The translations under genes and the position numbers were made by a program. A stretch of DNA of 64,000 bases from Arctopsyche grandis (lineage: Eukaryota; Arthropoda; Insecta; Trichoptera; Hydropsychidae), in contig NC_135355.1 in assembly GCF_051622035.1 (NCBI RefSeq), positions 31,746,986-31,810,985 on the forward strand, given 5' to 3'. The notes beneath the pieces are model-generated. The model saw only the letters and a program-made list of their open reading frames with translations, made no database searches and was not told the DNA's origin. This document shows, one piece after another, positions 44,401 through 53,400 of this stretch; position 1 is the stretch's first letter; each line of letters begins with the position of its first letter.

Positions 44401-47400
44401 TAGTGCACTGGTAGAGGTATTGCATACCAGTAGAGAGGTCAAGGGTTCAAGTCTTGGCCAAATATGCTGCTGGCGAGATCTTCTGGTAATTAAAACGATG
44501 GGGAAATCTTCTGGTAATAAATCGAGGGGGAGGATAAATTGGTATCCTATTAGCATCTCGAATTCGTTGAAACTTATAAAATGCTACTTACATAACGTAT
44601 TTCTCGCAAATTTTCTATGTATCAAAAAATTTGCTGATTGTCCATAGATGTCTGTATTGTATTATATGGACATATACCCTGTTATGATTGAAAAGTTCTT
44701 AATACTGTATAGTGGACGTGTAGAGGGATCTCCGAGATTGGAATGAAAGATGCAGCAATAGTCGTAGAGGCAGTTTATTGTTCTCATTATATTATCAGCT
44801 CCGAATGAAGCACGGACCAAAACTGCCTAATATTTATACGCCAATGTGTGCACCCAACGCAGAGAAAACATTGGTGGATGGATCACAAAACCTTATTGGC
44901 TGTTGTATACAGCTTGTTCATACGTCGAGGCGTTTTAGGCATGAACGTGAGATGAGGTGATTAGTGCTAGTAAACCAGTGGTTGACGAGCGCCAATTATC
45001 TAGTCTCTAACAAACGTTACAGTATTGTTGCGTAGACGTGAAGAAGGGTTTTTCAGGATCGGAGAGAAAGACGCAGCCAAGTGTTGTAGAAGTTGTTTAT
45101 TGGTCTGCAACCGTCGGCTCTCCAGCTTAGAATGCTCTATAGTTCGAGAGCGCCCAATATTTATACTCATCGGGCGCAATACATATACAGATATTCACGA
45201 GATTCTATTGGTCGATGAGTCGCGCGATCCTATTGGCCGTTATACACGACTCCTCTATACGTCGAGGTCATTTTGGCGCGAACGCGAGATCAGGTGATCA
45301 GCGCTAGTAAACCATCGGTCCACGAGCACCACTCACCTAATCTCTACGTAGTACTTATGTACAAAAATACTCTAACCAAACGTGACGCCTTGGGATAATT
45401 CCTGTCATGGCACATATTATATGATGTATGTAAGTATGTATAATATAATATAAATAAAGTTTGGTTTGAATTCGATACTAAATAAAAGTTTTGAGCATAT
45501 CTATTCGTTATTGGTCATAAAAAAGAATTGTTCCAATGCTCTGGGATATACATATTGTTAGTGTTTTGAAAATAGTTTTATTTTATTATAGCATTAACTA
45601 TCGTTCTATTTATAATACTAAAAAATTCATTGAATAATAAAAAAGATCTATCACCTCTAGGTCCTCTACCGGTGAGATGGGGCATTTCAGGCGCCGACAA
45701 ATTTCCATCCGTTTCATCCATCAACAAAGATGGTGCGCCTCCTCTGTCTAACGTGCCAAAACGTTTCCCCATTGTTATTCTGAAAGTGGATCAAACGTCT
45801 GTGCTTATATTTGCTTTAACTTAAGCTTAAGAAACTTAAGCTTTAACCCTAGCTACAAGTTTGAAATTAATTACTTGTAACAACTAATGTATAAGTAAAT
45901 TCATATTATACATGGACATATGTATGTATGTGGTTTTGCAAAAGTTCAACAGTAATAATATGAATATTACTCAACTAATAATATGAATTTTACACAGTAA
46001 TAATATGAATATTACAACTACACAAATAATATGAATATTACTCATGTGAGTTGGATTTATTTTACAATTTTTTTCTTCATATATGTATGTATGTATGTAT
46101 GCAGTTGGAATAATTTCACTCAAGGCTAGTTTGATTCTTAACTAATATAGTCCTATGAACAAATACCTAGTGGAAGCTCTTGTATCTCTTGGAAGTGAAT
46201 TGAACTTGTTGACCAGATCACTACCAGTCATAGTATTTGTGCGAGACATTGAGGTGATCGCAGGAGCCGGTTGTTGGTTCGATCTGCAAATAATAAAAAA
46301 AATCAACTGTCAATTCTATACAACTTCTTAAAACCAAAACAATTCAAAATAGCGAACCTATTGTAATAATAATAATTGGATCTAGAACCGCACGTTGCTT
46401 CCGTATCCGACGAGTAATCTAAGCTTCTATTTCTTCGTGTTAACGTGTTTTGCGCTGATATAGCACTCGGTGGAATGTACTTCGAGCTGATGCCTCTTGA
46501 ATCAGGACCAGTTGTGGCGTACCTTTGGTTGTATCTGGATAAAGTTGATCCTGAAACAATTTTGATTTGACGACATTAAAGTTTTGACTACAGAGCTACG
46601 GCACAAATAAAAGTACCCAATACTATACTCAAGAAGAAAAAATAAAAACTTAAATACATATATAATAGCAATACCTGATTTTAAACTAGAGCGTAACAGT
46701 GTGTGTCGACCAGCTGGAGATATTGATGTATAATCTGAATATTCTACCCTCGGTAAATGCTGGTCCGACCCTGATCTGGGCATGATGCGTTGATTTGACG
46801 TAAATCTAAAGTGAAATTGTTCTCATTTTTATAAATGTACAATTAAAATAAACTCATTTTTATATATAAATTTCATACCTTGATGAAGATATAGGTTGAC
46901 CTCCTGTCGACAGTCTCCGAGAGCTCTGCGGCGGCATGACTGGTCCCGTGTAAAACGAATGAACCTTTTCGGCCAGGCTCTCCAGCGTTTTGGGATAGCC
47001 TCGATCGTATCCCTGAAAGTGCTGGATGTTCGATTTGGGTTGTTCTGTTATGACAGGTGGTGGGGGTTGATAACTGTAAAATGTCAAATAATTCAATATT
47101 AAAAAAATGTATTTGAAATTGGTTGAAAATGTCAAGACGGTAGAATACCTCCAATGATTCGACGGAGTCTCAGACGGTGGCCTGCTATTGTAATAAAGGT
47201 CCAGACCGGATGATTGGTCTGGCGAGTAACTCGTTAATCCTAATCCTAATCGAGATCTTGACTCTGTCATCTCTCTACCGTCCCCTGTATGCCTCTGTCT
47301 TAAGCTCCCGGTATCCCTGTAATGGCTTAGCAGTCATTATTGCGTTATTATAGTGTACGCTTCGTACAATTTTTTGTTATTTGTTATACCTGTTAGAATG

Positions 47401-50400
47401 ACCATGATCCATTTCATCCATCATATCTTCATCTCTCAGCTCGCGTTTGATCACTACTACGGGTGGTGGTTTGTGTTCGGATCTAGGTGGTAAGCTGGGT
47501 GATCCGCTACCTTTATTTCCTGAAGACAATATAATGGAAAATAAATTTATTTTATTAAATAATATATTTTCCATTATATTTCCATTTATTTTATTAATAA
47601 TAAATCATAATAAATGTATATTGAAAAAACAAATCACATTAAAAATTAAATTAATCAGATAAAACGTTTTAGTTCAACATATAATACCTCAAAATAAGTA
47701 TGACATTAACGTACTAAATATAGCATTTTGCTACTGATTTAAAGTTCTGGGGTTCAAGCTCTCAATTTTAAAAGCTTAGGAAATGGGGAAAGATTTATAG
47801 TAATGAAATATAATTTGAACATTATTCGCATGAAAACATTTATTTTTCATCTGGCGTAACGACAGGGAATTTCCTAAAAACTATTCATGTCATAATTAAT
47901 TTGGGCGATCTTATTATTTCAAAAAGTTTCTTCTGCATTTCTTCAAATATAGGAATCACTGTTACATAAAACAACACATGTATGTATGCCAAAACAAGTA
48001 TAAAGGCGCAGACACACAGAATCGTACGGCACACCATGCGCAGGTAGTCTCCAACTGTAATGGGCGTATCCTCATGTCATGGCTAATTCGTACGTCATTA
48101 CTATAAAGAGCAACCCTCGTAGTATAATCGGTCTCCGTCACGGGCCCGAGTGTGAAACGCCCGAAAACGCAAATACCGGAAGGCAAAGATCGAAAATCGA
48201 AAGATCTTAAGTCGAAAGATAAAAAAAAGTGTGCATGGTAAACGGTACATACTCACTTAATTTTTGCGAGCAGGATACAACAGGAACAAAAGGAACAGGC
48301 TTTTCCTCCCGTATTCTGCGCGCGCACATTAATACGGGAGGAAAAGCCTGTTCCTCTTGTTCCTGTTGTATCCTGCTCGCGCAAATTAAGTGAGTATGTA
48401 CCGTTTACCATGCACCCTTTTTTATCTTTCAATTTTCGATCTTTGCCTTCCGATATTTGCGTTTTCGGGCGTTTCACATTCGGGCCCGTGAGGTAGACCC
48501 GCGCAGGTAGTCTCCAACTGTAATAGGCGTATCCTCATGTCATTGCTAATTCGTACGTCATTACTAGATATAGGATAGTCACAGTGCTATCCATTGTTCG
48601 GCAAACCTTTAACAATGCATTTACAACCTTTGAACAATACACAGCCCCCTCAGGCTCCGGTGACTAGTCATTACTATAAAGAGCAACGCTCGTAGTACAA
48701 TATATAATATACTAGTGGTTTTAGCCGGCTTTGCTCGGTATTTGTAATATAAACCGCTACCCCATGGGGCCCCGCCGGCCAGCCGCATTTTTATTTAATT
48801 TATTTTTTTAATAAAATGTTTACTATTAGATTAGTCATGTTTTACACATTCAATGCTGAGCTAGAATCCGTGCTATGCTGATATTGTTACGTACGCCGTG
48901 GATTGAGCGAATTGTACTTAGACCAACGGATATCTGTTATCGGGTTAACTAAGTGCATGCACTTACTTTCAAGGATTATATCTGGACTCTAAGTGCATTT
49001 AGGCTAAACAATGACCGTTATTAGGCTTTTCTCAGAATCGGTACGGGGATACCCAATGTCGTGGAAATACATATCCGAATACGTGACTATACAACAGGTA
49101 AACAGATTAGGCGTCCTGAGAGATCTACCCTTTATAAGGCAATACGTGTATCTCCTGAATCATCAATAAATGCTGTGAAACGACTGTTGGCCTTTTACTT
49201 AGATCCTCCACCCACCCGTACGCAACAATATTTTATAAAATAGCTCTGTCTCACAAATGTTTTGACAGTGTGGAGGTCTAGACAGTTCTTGGAAGGCGCG
49301 TCTACCTGCATCTTGCATAAAGCACGCTATACAGTACCTATATTTATTCATTATTTTCGCTAGTATCATCTTCTTCATTATTGTTACGTACGCCGCGGAT
49401 TGAGCGAATTGCACTTAGACCAACGGATATCTGTTATCGGATTAACTAAATGCAGGCACTTACTTCCAAGGATTATATCTGGACTCTAAGTGCATTTAGG
49501 CTAAACAATGACCGTTATTAGTTATTTCTCAGAATCGGTACGGGGAGACCCAATATCGTGGAAATACATATCCGAATACGTGACTATACCACAGGTAAAC
49601 AGATTAGGCGTCCTGAGAGATCTACCCTTTATAAGGCGGTACGTAGGCGATATCATGTCATTCTGGACTGAACACTGACGATACGTGTATCTCCTTAATC
49701 ATCAATAAATGCTGTGAAACGACTGTTGGCCTTTTACTTGGATCCTCCACCCACCCGTTCGCAACATTATTATTAAAATGTAAAGCCCTCTGGTTTATAT
49801 TACAAATATCGAGCGAAGCCGGGTAATACAGCTAGCACACATACATATATATATATACAAATTCTCTTTCGAAATTATATATTAGATTCGTTGTAGTGAT
49901 GTTGTTGTCTTTAGAATTTTAGTTCATTTTTATTTTACAATTTATATACGTACGAAGTATCAATATAAGTTTTGTGATTTTTATATACAAGTACATACCT
50001 TTACGTTGCCTAGTTGCTAAAACCAATCTCCTCGGTATAGACATGATGATGACGACATCGTCCAAGGACATGTGCGTAACATCCACCAAATTCACAGCCA
50101 ATATTTCATCTCCGACCTGCAAAGGCGACAAGACAAATCAACAATTACATAAATTGAACGTTTCCCCATTGAACGGGAGCATTGGGTACATATACATAAA
50201 GTCGAAATTGGATTGCGCAACAACGACTGTACAATTATAGGGTACACACTTTTAGGCATCCACTATTGTAAACGGCCGACTCGAGGGCTATCCTCGAAAT
50301 GAAAACACCATCGCTGCGATCCATTCCGTTCCCCTCCCTGATGTAGAGCCCGAGCGTTTGCCCGGGCCTCTTCACTATCTCCACCAGCTGAACCGTGTGC

Positions 50401-53400
50401 TTGGCATCCTGGAAATTAAAATAATGTACCAGTTGGTATAATGGTGCGTACGCACCAAGCCAACGAACGGCCCACAGGCCAACTTTTAAAACCAGTAGCG
50501 TACAAAATATCGAAATAAAAATTAAATTTAAAAATTGAAATTAAATATCAAAATTAAAACTATTATTATTATATTAAAATTAAATTCAAGTATCAAAATA
50601 AAATTATAATCATTATATTAAAATTAAAATAAAATATTGAAAGTTAAAACAGAACATGCACAATTTAAATAAATTTTCGAGATTGACCTAAAATTAGATC
50701 ATCAACAATCACATACAGGTAATCCTCGACTCGTAAGAAGTTTTGACTTACGAAGATACGCACTAAGATCGAAAAAAAATCAAAGAATTATTATTTTTAC
50801 TTCCCCGTAAAGCACAGCTACTGAGAATATATCATGTATTAGTATGGGTGATCCAACGATTTTTGCTAACCCGGGGTGTTGTCGGTCACATCGAACGGAT
50901 CTTTTTATTCTTCAATTGTTTCTCTCGTCGAAATAAATCAAGTAATTAAATCATTGCAGAGGTAAAATTTATCGGATAATGTGTGATTATTAATTTTATT
51001 TCGACGAAAGAAAAAAAAACCCTTTGACAAATCACCGACAACCGACACCGCGTTTTTTTATGAATTGTTTTTTTTTATCGATCATCGACGTCGAAATATA
51101 GAAACATATCGTGACGACTTTAAAAAATTATATCAAGATATTTTTTCACTCGTAAGCAGAGAAATTATAATATTTCTCTGGTTTTAAATGCGCATCGTCG
51201 CCATTCAAAACATTGTTGTAATTCAAAACATCAACGATGATCTAATTTTAGCTCAATCTCGCTCTTTAGCTTAATTTTGATATTTAATTTCAATTTTTTA
51301 ATTTAATTTTTATTTCAATATTTTGTACGCTACTGGTTTTATCCTGCTGATTAAAAAATTGGCCCAAAATCGTCGTTGGTTTAGCACCATAACACATAAT
51401 AATACAATGGTTAAAATTTGGATACGCATATATGTAGATTGTATGTAAGTACCTGGAGCGCGAAAAACCTTTTGGCAGCCTCGCTAGCAGACCTGCCGAC
51501 TTGTCTTGGCTCCAAGATGCGCACTATCATCTCACCGCGTCGTTCAACTGCCTGAAATCAAATTAAAAACAAAATATAATAATGGAGTGTTAAAATAAGA
51601 TTGGAAAATTAGCCCTTATCAGACAAGAAAGGCGGGCGGAAAACGTGACATTTTTCGTACAACGGGCTGCATAGTCAAATTTTTTAAGCATTTAAGGTAT
51701 TCCGTAAAAATAAGGCAGCGATGAATTCCGATCTTTCATGCAGCTATGTTGGAATTTTGTTGTATTATACACATGTGTCATATTTTGTAAAATGAGAGTC
51801 CTCGATTTTCTTTTTATCTTTAGAATATAATAACTACAGGTAAGACCGGAAGCGTGCTTTTTCCAGGAAACAGGGCGTTTTGGGTTTATTTTCCAGGAAA
51901 CAGGGCAAACTACAAAGCTAGAGTGCAAAAAAAAGGTTCATCATAAAAATTAACAATGCACTGCGAACAATGAACAATGAACGGCGCAAATTTGGTCCGC
52001 TCTTTAATAATAACCGAGCCAACAGTATGCCTCGGTGGTTGCGTTTATGTTTAGCACTGAGAGGCTACCGTGCTAATCTTCAATACTGCTGGTCAGACTT
52101 GGATATTTGTGACTCCAAGTCGATCGTTTCTTATCAGAGGTTGCTAATTTATCTGATTTCATTGTTGAAACGGTTCCTCACATGGGCGAAAATCATCCTA
52201 CCCGCTGTCACAAATATCTGAATTTGATTCATGTATGTACAATATGTAAACATTTATGTACATGTCTAAATCCATAGATGTCTCTATGGATTAATTAATT
52301 AATTGCTAATTTCGTGTTCTTCAGCATCTTGAAATACAGCGATTTATGTAATAAAAATGCTGCAATTAATTGTCTAGGAATGTGCTTTGGGGTCTCCCCG
52401 TTAGGCCTTCCTGGTATATATCTGTGTAAAAGAAAAATAAAATAATAATATTAAGTATATAACTTGTATGATACATAATTTGTCAATTTTTAATGTTGTA
52501 TTATTGTTTCATTATTATTTTAATTTATTTTTACATATATTGTATTATTTTAATTTTTCTTTGTGTCATTGTATTATTTTTTAATGAATCTTGTTTGAAT
52601 GTTTCTGGCCATAGTAGCGCTTTTGAGTCACTAGGGTCTAAATTTTATTTTAAACAAATGAAGGGTACAATTTAGCGGTGCATTAAAAAATAGCTTTGTT
52701 CCTTCGAACGAATCATTTGCGCATTTGTCTATAAAATGAGCATTTATGTAAATTTTCCCAATTAATAAATAATGTATCACACATACATATGTATGTATGT
52801 ATATACATGTATGATTTAGTTAACAAAAAGTGTATTTATAAATGATTCTGCATAACGCCGCGGCCGAATGACAGTTGGTTGCGGGGCACAGTGTGGCCGT
52901 TTACTGTAATTTAAACTAAAATTTACATTAAAGATATTAAATCATATCTTTTTGAGTAATATTCAATCAAAAAATTATCAAAATCGTGTCCCTTTTACGA
53001 GTTGAATCCTATATACATACAAATAATAAAATGAAATAATAATTTTACCTCCAAAGCGGCCGCCGTCGTCTGGTCATGGTCGTTTTCTACCGTTTCTATT
53101 TGTCTAAATATCTCAGAGCTGATGCCTGAAACCTGAAAGTTTGAGTAAATATTAATATAATATTTGAAATTAATTTGTATATTAACAAGATAAGATCGAG
53201 GGCTTTTGAGCCATGTTTATGTTGAATGAGAAAGTTTGTCGAAAATGAATTCGTCGAAATTCAATTGGTTTTTTGTTTATTCCTCTCGATTTGTAGAAGT
53301 TTACTCAAATTGGTGACATGAAAGACTGCCAGAGGGAAAATCGTTGAACCCGTATTTACAAATTTTCAAAGAGTTTTTATATCTAAAAATATACTCGGAG

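Larger units (their letters stand above)
48712..49835. mobile_element. TIR-bearing element of CTAG...CCGGC type, host of two solo LTRs
   Basis: The left end CTAGTGGTTTTAGCCGGCTT and the inverted right end at 49835 match over about 44 bp, through TATTTGTAATATAAACC. Inside are two solo LTRs (48895-49227, 49382-49766). Partial relatives occur at 9575-9672 and 34515. Superfamily not assigned. Confidence 0.65.
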
